60,424 nt of DNA from Planctomycetota bacterium (GCA_013349615.1 DUZJ01000010.1:1-60424), one strand, 5' to 3'. Positions 45,479 to 55,127 are shown, numbered from the stretch's first letter. Notes: a model not told the origin generated them from the sequence alone. Numbers and translations are program-made.

Positions 45479-46123
45479 ATGAAACGGTATAGAATGGTTC
45501 TGATTTTGTGTGTTGGTCTGGTTGGCTTCAGTGCCCTGCTTGCTTATTCATCTGAGCAAAACAAGACCGGCAGTGAATTCCGCGAAGAATTTGTCAAAAA
45601 CTTCCGGCGAAGCTCTCTGAATACGACGCTCGGCGATGCAATGATGCTGAGAATTCTCGTCGAAAGCATGAGAGCTAAACGCGGTATAGAAGTGGGGTCG
45701 GCCAATGGCTTTGGAGCCATCAATATGGGGATAGCTTTCGAGAGGACCGGAGGCCACCTTTATACGCTGGAAATCGACCCGGAGATGGTTAAAGAATGCC
45801 GCGATAATTTGCGGAAAGTCGGATTAGAGAAAACGGTTACCTGCATAGAAGGGGACGCCCTTAAAACACTATCAACGCTTGAGGGCAAGTTTGATTTCGT
45901 TTTTATCGATGCCGTGAAACGGGATTACTTCAAATATCTCAAACTCATTGAGCCAAAGCTAAAACCTGGCGCCGTGATCGTCGCTGACAATGTCATCCGT
46001 TCTGCCGGGGCGATGAAGGATTTTCTCCGATTTATACAAACAAGCCCCGACTATGACACGGTCATTATCCGAGCCTCCATGGAGAAAAGGGACGGCATGT
46101 CGGTCAGCTATAAAATCAAGTGA
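45479..46123 (+). CDS. O-methyltransferase-like protein with signal peptide
   Basis: 214 residues from ATG 45479 (AAGGAGG just upstream). The N-terminus MKRYRMVLILCVGLVGFSAL is a clear signal peptide. The remainder is a class I SAM-methyltransferase fold of the COMT/caffeoyl type: motif I EVGSANGFGAI (~70-80), TLEIDPEMV, then DFVFIDAVKRDYFKYLKLI. SAM is not expected outside the cytoplasm, so either the signal segment is a membrane anchor with a cytoplasmic domain, or the fold has another role. Confidence 0.8.
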   Translation: MKRYRMVLILCVGLVGFSALLAYSSEQNKTGSEFREEFVKNFRRSSLNTTLGDAMMLRILVESMRAKRGIEVGSANGFGAINMGIAFERTGGHLYTLEIDPEMVKECRDNLRKVGLEKTVTCIEGDALKTLSTLEGKFDFVFIDAVKRDYFKYLKLIEPKLKPGAVIVADNVIRSAGAMKDFLRFIQTSPDYDTVIIRASMEKRDGMSVSYKIK

Positions 46124-46153
46124 TGCCGCCACAAGTGTTCCAATCCGAAGCTG

Positions 46154-46235
46154 CCCCGCACCAAAATCTGCTTCCTTGTGTTAAAGGAACAGCCAGCCGG
46201 AATTTCGCACTGTGGGGTAGGATTTTGGTGCAGGG
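46154..46235. terminator. Long inverted repeat between convergent genes
   Basis: GCACCAAAATC (46158-46168) and GATTTTGGTGC (46221-46231) are perfect 11-bp arms, extended to ~14 of 15 pairs by CCC/GGG on the outside. The spacing is 52 bases. It lies between the O-methyltransferase gene and the convergent amidoligase-like gene, so it is a candidate bidirectional terminator; the AT-rich tails expected of one are lacking. Confidence 0.45.
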
Positions 46236-46242
46236 TGTTTTG

Positions 46243-48177
46243 CTACAGGGCGTTGATTGTTTTTTTGAGCTGTTTGTTAAACATGCGCAATTGTACATCG
46301 ATGGCACTTAAAATCCAATCGATATAATGCAATTTATGGACTGGCCGGCGGTGGCCTTCATTCATCAAGCCCTTTTGGACGGTATTTAAGAACCTACTTA
46401 TTGTTTGGTGACCGATTGGAGTAGGCTCAACGGCCCATTTTTTCAAATCCCGGTATTCCCGCTGCAATTTTCTGCTCTGTCTTAGCTGGTCGGCACTTAA
46501 ATAATCTCCGGGATTGTAGGCCAACTGGAGTCCTTTCAGGCACAAGATTAACGGCTCATAATTGGCTTTTTTTTCCAGACGAATAAATTTATACTGTTGG
46601 ACATGGGCAACTGCCTGGGCTGGTGGTTTATCTGCAATTTCGTCTCCGCCCAGATACCATCTGCGTTTGCTGGTCCTGGCAAAGACGAGCTCTTCGCCGT
46701 ACCCGTATTGTGTTATCTCATCATGTCCCATTCTTGAAAGCCACAGTTTTCCGGGACTTTTTACTTCCGGGCCGCCGCCGAGTACAAGAAGGCACTTAAC
46801 AAAACCTAAAGGCAGAATTTTTTGTTTGCCTATTTGGTTCTTTCGAAGTTGAAAAGAAAGATGCAAACTGTGCGGTCGGACGTCATAGAAATTGACTATC
46901 TCATGTATCAACTGATTAAGGAGCCAGGGGTCTGCGGTTGCCGATCGTGACAGCTCACCGGCGATGTTCAGTCTTCCCGGCGCAAGCTCCAGAAAACCAG
47001 AGCGGCGTGCCCTGTCAGTGGAGCCGGTGTGGTCGTCGATATATCCGCCGAGTTTCCAGGACAAAACGTCAAGGCGAAAATCACAGAAATACTTAAAGCC
47101 GTCATATACAGGGTCAATTCTTTTTTGTATGCTTCTCTGCGGCTCAACGGCAGCGGGGCCGAGGTTGCTCAACTCGACCTCAATGCCGAGTGGTACGACG
47201 CCCGGCTGAAAATTCGAGCGCATGCGCTCCAAGTGCGCCCGTGCAATACGAGAATGAAACATACTCTTTGCAGCCTGTACCGCGTATTTGACGTAGTCAA
47301 TGAGGTCATATTTGTTACAGGACATTGTCTGGATACATTTTTCAACAACCAAATCAACCGCCCTGCTGTTTGCATTTATCATTTGCAAAGCCGCGAGAAG
47401 ACTGATTGACCTCTTGAAATATCTCTCCGAAGTACGCATATGCTCGAGTTCAAAACGGTATCGGGCCTGGATTCTTTCGTCGAGCTGATTGAGCAGGACC
47501 TGTTTTACAACCAAAGGCAAATAATTCTTGATGAACGGTTTTGCCTTTGGGTCGTCGTATAAGTGTTTTATGCTTGGTCGGGGCCGGTCGAGCTCGTGCT
47601 CAAGATAATAATCGCTAACTGCATCGGTGTGATAATGGCTCATAACAAGGTCACGCTCAGTGGTTGCGAGCAGCTCTCTTTGTGCCCGTCGTTCCAATTC
47701 GGCGTCTGTTGTTCTTTCGCCGGGACGAGTGTGCCTCTTAATAAATTTCTCAATACGTTTTCGCAGCCAAAGTTCGTGTATGAGATTAACGTGGAACCTG
47801 TCGCCGAAGTGTTTTTTCATCGACTCGTGAGTTGCGAGATAGGCGTGTGCCTCGACAATACCTTTGGCGGTGTTGACGTGGACAGTCTCTCTGTCGTAGC
47901 GTCTTCCCTCGTAGCTATCGATTTCAGCCATTGCTCCTGCAGGGACATCGTAGATTACAAAGCCATCAATTCTTGAGGATGGGGCGCCAACTGCATAGAA
48001 ATAGACATTGTCCGGGCTGACTTTTCGATAGTGCGGAAGCAAGGCTGGTTCTGCCAAAAGAGTCTGTTCGGTAACTTTAGAGGGCTTTCTGGAGAAACTG
48101 AGGCCGCTGACTGATTGGAAGATTCTGCGGTCACGCAGTGAGCCATAGATGAACAGATTGGCTTTCGCGTCGTTCAT
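46243..48177 (-). CDS. AIG2-like cyclotransferase domain fused to an amidoligase-like domain
   Basis: 644 residues. The N-terminus is an AIG2/gamma-glutamylcyclotransferase-like domain (LFIYGSLRDRRIF ~8-20, then EIDSYEGRRYDRE ~86). After a helical linker (~150-330), a region opens with VVPLGIEVELSNLGP (~345). This is the GxExE-type motif of the GCS/amidoligase COOH-NH2 ligases. GFLELAPGRLNIAGE (~400) and HSLHLSFQ (~440) would supply further metal/ATP-site residues. Such ligases form amide bonds between an acid and an amine, and AIG2 domains cyclise and release gamma-glutamyl groups. Reaction and substrate here are unknown. It is last in an operon with two glycosyltransferase-type genes. Confidence 0.65.
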   Translation of the reverse strand: MNDAKANLFIYGSLRDRRIFQSVSGLSFSRKPSKVTEQTLLAEPALLPHYRKVSPDNVYFYAVGAPSSRIDGFVIYDVPAGAMAEIDSYEGRRYDRETVHVNTAKGIVEAHAYLATHESMKKHFGDRFHVNLIHELWLRKRIEKFIKRHTRPGERTTDAELERRAQRELLATTERDLVMSHYHTDAVSDYYLEHELDRPRPSIKHLYDDPKAKPFIKNYLPLVVKQVLLNQLDERIQARYRFELEHMRTSERYFKRSISLLAALQMINANSRAVDLVVEKCIQTMSCNKYDLIDYVKYAVQAAKSMFHSRIARAHLERMRSNFQPGVVPLGIEVELSNLGPAAVEPQRSIQKRIDPVYDGFKYFCDFRLDVLSWKLGGYIDDHTGSTDRARRSGFLELAPGRLNIAGELSRSATADPWLLNQLIHEIVNFYDVRPHSLHLSFQLRKNQIGKQKILPLGFVKCLLVLGGGPEVKSPGKLWLSRMGHDEITQYGYGEELVFARTSKRRWYLGGDEIADKPPAQAVAHVQQYKFIRLEKKANYEPLILCLKGLQLAYNPGDYLSADQLRQSRKLQREYRDLKKWAVEPTPIGHQTISRFLNTVQKGLMNEGHRRPVHKLHYIDWILSAIDVQLRMFNKQLKKTINAL

Positions 48178-48190
48178 AACACTAACAAAA

Positions 48191-48236
48191 TTCGAATCCT
48201 TCGACCGTGCTCAGCCTAATGTCCCTGTCGAACCAT
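48191..48236. repeat. MVRQ-type repeat supplying the stop of a glycosyltransferase gene
   Basis: On the minus strand it reads ATGGTTCGACAGGGACATTAG, then GCTGAGCACGGTCGAAGG, a diverged copy of the repeat at 8117-8155. The gene upstream ends MVRQGH followed by the TAG of this repeat. Confidence 0.75.
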
Positions 48237-48992
48237 TTCGGATTTTAGTTTAAATAGCTCCTTGAATGCCCGAAAAATAACTCGCATTTTGGCACCGGTT
48301 TGTACGCCGGCTTTTCTCGGATAATGATGCACGCCCTGCTGCGTAACAGAATAGCCCCTGCGTACGGCCCGAGCCAGGATTTCAGCATCTATTAGAGCAC
48401 CGGTACTCGACAACTCAATATTATCAAAAATCTGCCTTTTGTACAATTTGAAAGCACAGTCGATGTCCCGTATTTTTATGCCGAACATCAAGCAAACAAG
48501 TTTTGTCCAGGCCCAGCCGTTGAGCTTTCTTAGCATAGGATCCTGCCGGTTCAGCCGATAACAGCTAACAATATCATTTTTGGCCATCATCGGCAGCAAT
48601 GGCAGCATTTCATTGATATCGAACTGGCCGTCACCATCGGTATAAAAGACAAGCTCCTTTGTCGCTGCTTTAAAGCCGGATTGCAAAGCGGCCCCATAAC
48701 CAAGATTAGTGGGATGGTGCACCACTTTTACCCTGCTGTTTGCAGCCGCGATTTTGTCGGCGATTTGCCCCGTATTGTCGCAGCTTCCATCATCAACGAT
48801 AATTACCTCGAAGTCAGCTTTGAGGTTTTCCAGGACGGTAAGCGCCTGCTGCACGGTACGGGTGACATTGTCTTGCTCATTATAGCAGGGGAAAAAAACG
48901 CTGATAGAAACCGGTAGATTGCGGTTCGTTTCCAAAACGGGAGCTTGTTGGCTCGAATCCACCCTGGTTTCAGAGAACTTATCGTTTGTCAC
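48216..48992 (-). CDS. Family 2 glycosyltransferase (DPM1-like)
   Basis: 258 residues, GTG start. The GT-A nucleotide-sugar fold is clear: ISVFFPCYNEQDNV (~30), VIIVDDGSCDNT (~65), LVFYTDGDGQFD (~115, DxD metal motif) and DIDCAFKLYKR. DPM1-like enzymes transfer a sugar to a lipid phosphate carrier. It starts 3 bp after the stop of the membrane protein and is probably its partner, supplying lipid-linked sugar. The final residues MVRQGH come from a dispersed repeat. Confidence 0.88.
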   Translation of the reverse strand: MTNDKFSETRVDSSQQAPVLETNRNLPVSISVFFPCYNEQDNVTRTVQQALTVLENLKADFEVIIVDDGSCDNTGQIADKIAAANSRVKVVHHPTNLGYGAALQSGFKAATKELVFYTDGDGQFDINEMLPLLPMMAKNDIVSCYRLNRQDPMLRKLNGWAWTKLVCLMFGIKIRDIDCAFKLYKRQIFDNIELSSTGALIDAEILARAVRRGYSVTQQGVHHYPRKAGVQTGAKMRVIFRAFKELFKLKSEMVRQGH

Positions 48993-48995
48993 AGG

Positions 48996-51900
48996 CTACC
49001 ACCTTTTTCTTTTAAGTAACTGTCTTCGCTCCTTTTGGTATTCGTTCATTTTAGCTTCGTAAGACCGCACAAGTTCCGTGTTCTTCTGCCTTCTGGCGAG
49101 CTCTCGGAAATAACTGCCTACATTCAATACGGCTGCGATTCTGTGGTGATAGCCGTGCTGTTTGGCCCAGAGCGGTCTATTTTTTGGGAACTGGTCGAAA
49201 TAATTTTTGCAAAAAGCCTCAGCTTGAGGTCTTAGCTCAGGAAATCTTGTTGCAAACAATATTTGCCGCATAGGCGCCTGCGACTGACTCAAGTTGAAGG
49301 CTTTTATAGCAAAATCAAGGCCCTGTTTATGGGCAGTCTTGTCTCTTCCGGGTAAGAGTAAATAATGTGCAAAAATAAGACTCTTGGTGAAGTCATCGGG
49401 ATAGAGTGTTTTGCCGGTAGATATACCCTCAAAAAGTTGCTTTCCTTGAGGTGTTGTTATATCAACGAACAGTTTCTGCTTGTCATTAAAGAAGACAACA
49501 GGCCAATCGGAAGTATTTTCAAGTCCTTTTACGAAAGGCGTCTCAAACTGGCCTGTCGGCATTAAGACGACCCAGACCTTGTGACTTTTTAGCCGTTTAT
49601 CTATCCAGTCGCCAATTTTCTTGTAATCCTCAAAGTTCAATGTACGTTGTCTTACTTTTGCTTCGTAGACAGTCGGGCCTCCAGACATAATATCCGACCA
49701 AAGCTTGTAGGCTGTTGGCTCATAAGCCGCCTGTGCCCTTCCGTCCATAAATAATTGGAGAGGAGTTCGTCCTGTATTGGGGTCAGGATTTTGACCGTAG
49801 GCGATGAAGCCTCCTTCGGTCCAGTAATTGAAAACTTTACCTCCAACCTTATTGTCTCTTATAAACTTGAGGGCATAGAAAGGTTTTGCATCCGAGGCGG
49901 TCATCCGCATAAAGACGGAATTTAATTTAGTATCAGTGGGCCAGCCGTCGAGATAAACGCGCTTGAATTTAATGCCCCAGCCCAGGCCAAAAGCTACAAC
50001 CGCCAGTGCACCGGCAACGATGAGCAGCAATTGCAGTGCCTGGGGCATCGGCGAGACGGCGAGACGATTTTGCTTGTGGAAGTTTCGTGCAGCCGAGATT
50101 GTACGAACCATCTGGTCGATGAACATCGCCAGGACCGGACAGGCTGCGAAAGCAGCTACGGGTATGAATCTTCGTGACCGAATGGCCATATAGATGGAGA
50201 GGACTGCAATGGCCATTAACGCTAAGTCGATTTTAGGCAGCTCGTATGTGTCCGCTGATAATTCTTCGTCGATTTTGTTCGTTACCTGAGCAAATACCCT
50301 TCGCAGGTAAGGGACCATCAACCAGATAATAATCGAAGCAATGCTCACAATATAAAGTGTGTTAAACAAATGCGCATAGGTTACCTCGACGTTACGTTCA
50401 TACACGGGACGCAATAGTCGATGACAGTGTAGAAATTGTTTCAAGGAACTTGGCAAACTGATTACCCAATTAATATTAGCACGGAACCAACTGATGATGG
50501 ATGGGAAGAAGCCTTCGGCAGGCTTCATAGTCCAAGATGGGGATTTGAACCCAAAAGGATTGAATATTAGCGTTATCAAGAGCAGGGTAATAACTACTGC
50601 TATTACCACAAAGATGATGTTCTTCTGTTTGATTTTGACGTTTTTTGAAAACAACGAGGCAATAATATGCAGAGTGACATATCCTGGTAACAGTATAAAG
50701 GGATAGATGTATCTGCCGTTATAGCCAGCTTTGAGATTGGCGGTCCACAAGGCCAGCAGGGTTAATAGAATTATCAGAGAAATGAAGTGAACATTTTTAT
50801 AGATGCTGAGCAGGATGATAGCGACAAAGGCGGCACAGATAATAAAATCGACTGCGGAAAGGTTAAGAAGCGAAAAAGAAATAAGGATGACCCAACATAT
50901 AAGTACGGCGGCAGCGCAGCCGAGTATTCTTGAGAGGGTTGTGAACATCTTTTTCTGCGCCTCAAACTCATTCCTGGGTGCCTTGAGGAACCTGGGTTTC
51001 AGCAGGCGAGACAGGAGCCACAGTAAAGTCAAGCCGATACTTAGAACATAAAGGACCAAAAATGGGAAACTTGTTCCGACGGGATTGGCCCATTCAAAAG
51101 CCGGGTGCCATTCGTTGACGGTACGCCACATTTTGGCGTGCTCGCTGACACTAATGGTGAAAGTGTGAGTCAGGTTCGTCAAATGAAAGGGATTGAATAG
51201 TATCGTTGCAAGAAAAGCGACAAAGCCGGCGGCTATAGTGTGGTATATGCCTTTCAGGCCGATTGAAACGAACCTTTTTTTGGAGAAGCTGGTCAAAAGG
51301 TTCAGAGCTACGAATGGCACGAGCATTATGAATGCGTAGATGTATCCGCCGTGGACGCTGCACCAGAAAATAACGACAGGGACGACGAGCCAGATGTACA
51401 ATATGTTTCGATACGTGGCAAGGACAAGTATAAGCAGAAAGACAGCAACGAGCAGGTTCGAGAAACCGGCGGGTCGAACGTCAAAGAATGAGCGGCCTAT
51501 GAACATTGCAGCGCAGGCGAAGAACGCTGATAGAGCCGGATTGGCACCTAAGATTCTGCCAGTGTAATAAACACAAATAACAGTAATTATGTAAATGGCA
51601 ATCTTCCAGTAAACCAGTTGATTGAATGAAGGCGGAAAAGTATCAGTGTCTGCAATAGGCGATTCATGTGTCAGCCAGTAAAAGATGACGTGTGTCAGCC
51701 AGTTCTGGTTTACCCATCCGGTAGGATGCCAGTACTTAACAGTCTCCAGACTAAATTTTCCTGCAATCCCCCGGGCCCAATTAGGCCATTTTGCTACGTC
51801 TTCTTCTGTCGGGCCTGACCTGTGCGAGTTTGCACTGAATGGCTCAACCGTGTCTACGCCCTGGTTTATAAAATGTCTTCCGCAGGCCATTGCGACCCAG

Positions 51901-52091
51901 GTATCGCCGGCCCCGACCATGTGTGTGCTTGCGTGGAAAGCGAAGATGAGCATAGCGAGCCAGCCAAGAATCATAGGCCAGCCGGACAAAGCGGAACGTT
52001 TTTCAGTCTTTATCTCGTTAGAAATCTGGACTTTCTGTCCCATATTTTTAGCATCTTTGGAATTTCGAGCGAGGTTTATTGACTTAACCAT
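48996..52091 (-). CDS. Large multi-pass membrane protein, GT-C-type glycosyltransferase candidate
   Basis: 1031 residues. A first hydrophobic segment (~38-55) is followed by a loop with GAGDTWVAMACGRHFINQG and acidic residues, then ~10-12 further hydrophobic segments to ~700. A soluble C-terminal part (~730-1031) contains VFNYWTEGGFIAYGQNPDPN and LQLFMDGRAQAAYEP. Many hydrophobic helices with an acidic first loop, next to a DPM1-like gene, is the pattern of GT-C enzymes using lipid-linked sugars. The family is not identified by motif alone. Confidence 0.65.
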   Translation of the reverse strand: MVKSINLARNSKDAKNMGQKVQISNEIKTEKRSALSGWPMILGWLAMLIFAFHASTHMVGAGDTWVAMACGRHFINQGVDTVEPFSANSHRSGPTEEDVAKWPNWARGIAGKFSLETVKYWHPTGWVNQNWLTHVIFYWLTHESPIADTDTFPPSFNQLVYWKIAIYIITVICVYYTGRILGANPALSAFFACAAMFIGRSFFDVRPAGFSNLLVAVFLLILVLATYRNILYIWLVVPVVIFWCSVHGGYIYAFIMLVPFVALNLLTSFSKKRFVSIGLKGIYHTIAAGFVAFLATILFNPFHLTNLTHTFTISVSEHAKMWRTVNEWHPAFEWANPVGTSFPFLVLYVLSIGLTLLWLLSRLLKPRFLKAPRNEFEAQKKMFTTLSRILGCAAAVLICWVILISFSLLNLSAVDFIICAAFVAIILLSIYKNVHFISLIILLTLLALWTANLKAGYNGRYIYPFILLPGYVTLHIIASLFSKNVKIKQKNIIFVVIAVVITLLLITLIFNPFGFKSPSWTMKPAEGFFPSIISWFRANINWVISLPSSLKQFLHCHRLLRPVYERNVEVTYAHLFNTLYIVSIASIIIWLMVPYLRRVFAQVTNKIDEELSADTYELPKIDLALMAIAVLSIYMAIRSRRFIPVAAFAACPVLAMFIDQMVRTISAARNFHKQNRLAVSPMPQALQLLLIVAGALAVVAFGLGWGIKFKRVYLDGWPTDTKLNSVFMRMTASDAKPFYALKFIRDNKVGGKVFNYWTEGGFIAYGQNPDPNTGRTPLQLFMDGRAQAAYEPTAYKLWSDIMSGGPTVYEAKVRQRTLNFEDYKKIGDWIDKRLKSHKVWVVLMPTGQFETPFVKGLENTSDWPVVFFNDKQKLFVDITTPQGKQLFEGISTGKTLYPDDFTKSLIFAHYLLLPGRDKTAHKQGLDFAIKAFNLSQSQAPMRQILFATRFPELRPQAEAFCKNYFDQFPKNRPLWAKQHGYHHRIAAVLNVGSYFRELARRQKNTELVRSYEAKMNEYQKERRQLLKRKRW

Positions 52092-52158
52092 TCTTATATC
52101 TCTTCTAATCCTAATAGTAATCTTGTTGAGCGACCAGACAAAACTTAAAACCGAAGGT

Positions 52159-52524
52159 TCAACTGTTCACGGAATAAATAACAGGCAGAAAAATGCCTAC
52201 GAAAATTAAAAATAACCAAATCGCAGATGTGGTAGTTCCAATAATAGCATACTCTTTCCCAATCAATCGCCCTTCGCTGTTTTTTATCTGGTCAAACGAT
52301 TTTGTCCCCAATACAAGCCCTAATATCGATGCCACACCGCAGGAAAAAAGAGTCATAATAAAGTGACCCCTTATAACAAAATCGTTAACCGATGCTATCC
52401 ACATAGTCCCAGAGGAAAAAGGGCCAAGTATTCCAAATGCCGCGGAAATGATTGCAAGTTTGGAAGTTCTCGGCTTGCTTTGTGAGCTATCCTTTGTTTC
52501 AATTATATTTTCTTCGTTTTCCAT
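52159..52524 (-). CDS. Small DUF4190-like membrane protein
   Basis: 121 residues from MENEENIIETKD (an ORF start at 52596 is less likely). Three hydrophobic segments with SKLAIISAAFGILGP, LGLVLGTKSFDQIKNSEGRL and KEYAIIGTT, matching the DUF4190 pattern of paired helices around IKxSxGRLxGK. Role unknown. Confidence 0.6.
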   Translation of the reverse strand: MENEENIIETKDSSQSKPRTSKLAIISAAFGILGPFSSGTMWIASVNDFVIRGHFIMTLFSCGVASILGLVLGTKSFDQIKNSEGRLIGKEYAIIGTTTSAIWLFLIFVGIFLPVIYSVNS

Positions 52525-52679
52525 TTGGTTTTTCCCGTAAACGGGCCCTACACTATATATCGTCAGGACAGGAGCTGAGAATTGCAGTTTCTCCAAAATA
52601 CGGCCAATAAGTTTTGGGTCAAGAAACGCACACGCGCCGCCCTATCTCAATGCCCATCTTCATTTTGGTTTATAATCGG

Positions 52680-53060
52680 TCATTTTAACTCATTTGGTAC
52701 AGATTTTTCAACATACATGTTGTTCTGGTCATACAAAAAGTTGTTTTGGTCCCACCTTGTGTAACAAAGTGATGTGTCAAATTCGGTTATTGATGTCTGC
52801 GGGGAGATAGAAAGACCGTAATTTACGAGGAACAATAAAGCAAAAATCAGGACTGCTGCAGCGGCGGTCACTCCGAAGTCCCAGGCTCGATGCCATTGGA
52901 TGTGATACTCCGGCGCAGGCTTTGCCTGGCTATGAGGGATCGCAGCTAAGAGCCTGGCTTCAAGTGCTTCGGGAACGTCGACCTCTGGAAGATGACGCAA
53001 CTCTGCTCCCAGCGACTTCAACGTTATATCTTTGGATTTCTGTTCTTGATTTTGTGCCAT
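52680..53060 (-). CDS. Putative anti-sigma-like membrane protein
   Basis: 126 residues starting MAQNQEQKSKD, two bases past the stop of the ECF sigma gene. A soluble N-terminal half (LRHLPEVDVPEALEARLLAAI, an anti-sigma-like helix), one membrane segment (~72-92) and a short outer tail. No zinc-finger His-Cys motif, so the anti-sigma call rests on position and layout. Confidence 0.6.
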   Translation of the reverse strand: MAQNQEQKSKDITLKSLGAELRHLPEVDVPEALEARLLAAIPHSQAKPAPEYHIQWHRAWDFGVTAAAAVLIFALLFLVNYGLSISPQTSITEFDTSLCYTRWDQNNFLYDQNNMYVEKSVPNELK

Positions 53061-53062
53061 CG

Positions 53063-53614
53063 TTATACCCTGCCAGTTAAAGATGCCTTCAATTTTTTCA
53101 GTGCCTTGCTCGTTTGCCACTTAACGGTCCCGACGGGCAGGCCCAAAACTTTTGCGACCTGGCGAAAACTGAGGTCCTGAATATAGTGCAAGAGGAGCAC
53201 TATATACTCAGACGGCTTCAGGCTGCGCATTGCTTCGTACAGGAGACGTGAGTGCTCATCGGCTGTGAGCCGGTGCAACGGATTTGAATTTTCTTGTGCA
53301 CCATGTTTTTCTTCCTTCAACCTGTCCATCAAAGCAGCGTTGCGTTGGAGCCTACGCGTTGAGTCAATAAATTTGCGGTAAGCAATCTGGTGCAGCCATG
53401 TTCCGACGGATGCGCGGCCTTTGAAATAATCGACGTTGGCCCAAGCAGAAGCGAAAGTTTCCTGAGTTAGCTCCTCAGCAAGAGCTTTATCACGTGTTAA
53501 ATATGCCATAAAACGGTAAATCGACCTGTAATGTTGACATATTACTGCTTCATAAGCTTTACGCCGGCCTTGACGTAACTTCTTTAGATTCTGTCGTTTG
53601 GCTCTAAGCCCCAC
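53063..53614 (-). CDS. ECF sigma factor
   Basis: 183 residues. Region 2: YRFMAYLTRDKALAEELTQE, FASAW and GTWLHQIAYRKFID. Region 4: LKPSEYIVLLLHYIQDLSFRQVAKVLGLPVGTVKWQT. A GTG start at 53614 lies six bases after GGAG; an ATG just upstream is followed at once by TGA. It forms a pair with the membrane protein at 52680-53060, which probably controls it. Confidence 0.92.
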   Translation of the reverse strand: MGLRAKRQNLKKLRQGRRKAYEAVICQHYRSIYRFMAYLTRDKALAEELTQETFASAWANVDYFKGRASVGTWLHQIAYRKFIDSTRRLQRNAALMDRLKEEKHGAQENSNPLHRLTADEHSRLLYEAMRSLKPSEYIVLLLHYIQDLSFRQVAKVLGLPVGTVKWQTSKALKKLKASLTGRV

Positions 53615-53774
53615 TCACATCTCCAATGGTGGAGCACAAACTGGCGTCTTGTGCCCAACTAAATAATTAGACGATTTGCAGTGTACAGGTGTTGGCGCAA
53701 AAATGGAAGAATCTTAAAAAAAGTTGATTCAGTCTAAAATAGCCGGCCGGACAGGGCTCTGCATTCCCCAATAT

Positions 53775-54965
53775 CTATTGAGCCAGCCATTTTTCGATTC
53801 TGTCCAGACCTTTGGTAATTTGTTCGAGCGAGCAGGCAAAACTTAAACGTACATTATTGTCGCAGCCAAACGGTAAGCCGGGAACGAGAGCAACATTTGC
53901 CTGCTCCAGCAACGCTTTTGCAAAGTCCATACTGCCGTTAATTTTCACATTATTAATAATTCGGCCATAATGGCCGGAAACATCAGGAAAACAGTAAAAA
54001 GCACCGGTGGATTCAAGACATTCGACGCCCTCAATGCCGTTGAGACGGTCGGCCATATATTTGCCTCGCCGCTCAAATTCTTTTCTCATATTTTCAATAG
54101 CTTCGTCGGCAGGCTCGCCCAGGGCAGCAATTGCCGCATACTGAGCAAAAGTTACAGGATTTGAAGTCATGTGAGATTGAAGCCTGCCCATTGCCTTTAT
54201 AACTTCGAGCGGCCCTGCGGCGTAGCCGAGTCGCCAGCCGGTCATTGAGAAGGCCTTGCTGAAGCCATTGAGCGTGAGAGTCCTATTATAAGCATCTTCG
54301 CTTATTGAGGCAAAGCTCACAAATTTGGTGTCACCATAGATGAGCTTTTCATAGATTTCGTCTGAAAGCACATACGCATTCGTCCCTTCAAGAACCTCAG
54401 CAATACCTTTCAATTCCTCCGGAGTATAAGTGAAACCGCCCGGATTATTGGGTGAGTTTATCAGCAGCATGGCGGTTTTCTCGGTGAGGGCATCTTTTAG
54501 CTGGTGCGGTGTGATTTTATAGCTGTTGTCTCTGTCTGTTTGAACGATTTTAGGGACAGCACCGGCAAGCTTTATTGCTTCCGGATACGTTACCCAGTAC
54601 GGCGTCGGCAGAATCACCTCATCGCCGGGGTCGAGTACCGCCTGCATTAAATCGTATACTGAGTGTTTGCCGCCAATGTTGACAATGATCTGGTCCGGAG
54701 TGTACTTGAGTCCATTTTCCTTTTCCAGCTTGTCGGCAATGGCAGTTCTTAGCTCGATTATGCCGGCTGCGGCTGTGTATTTTGTTTGGCCTGCTCTTAG
54801 TGCCTCTATGGCGGCGTCTTTGATGTAATCAGGAGTATCGAAATCCGGTTCACCGGCACCAAAACCAATTACATCCACACCCTGAGCTTTTAATTCCCGG
54901 GCCCGTACAGTAACGGCTATAGTTGCTGAAGGCGGGACGGCCTGGGCTCGTTTACTAATCTTCAT
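53775..54965 (-). CDS. Aspartate aminotransferase-type class I aminotransferase
   Basis: 396 residues, full length for the family. Motifs: ITVRARELKAQGVDVIGFGAGEPDFDTP, NSPNNPGGFTYTPEEL (PLP phosphate/substrate site), and NGFSKAFSMTGWRLGYAAGP with the PLP-binding Lys (~232). Transfers amino groups between aspartate and 2-oxoglutarate; some relatives also take prephenate. It stands alone on the minus strand. The spacer 53615-53774 upstream of the sigma gene shows no further gene. Confidence 0.93.
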   Translation of the reverse strand: MKISKRAQAVPPSATIAVTVRARELKAQGVDVIGFGAGEPDFDTPDYIKDAAIEALRAGQTKYTAAAGIIELRTAIADKLEKENGLKYTPDQIIVNIGGKHSVYDLMQAVLDPGDEVILPTPYWVTYPEAIKLAGAVPKIVQTDRDNSYKITPHQLKDALTEKTAMLLINSPNNPGGFTYTPEELKGIAEVLEGTNAYVLSDEIYEKLIYGDTKFVSFASISEDAYNRTLTLNGFSKAFSMTGWRLGYAAGPLEVIKAMGRLQSHMTSNPVTFAQYAAIAALGEPADEAIENMRKEFERRGKYMADRLNGIEGVECLESTGAFYCFPDVSGHYGRIINNVKINGSMDFAKALLEQANVALVPGLPFGCDNNVRLSFACSLEQITKGLDRIEKWLAQ

Positions 54966-55127
54966 TCTTCGTGTCTCCTAAATTTGCATCATATTCTTTT
55001 TGTAAAGGGCAATGGTATTAAAAACAAGACAGTGGGTCAAGAAAATTGGCGTATGCTCAATACTCGATACTCGCGACGCATCAGCCTGTTCATTGACAGC
55101 TACCTGCATAATCGCTAATGTATACTT

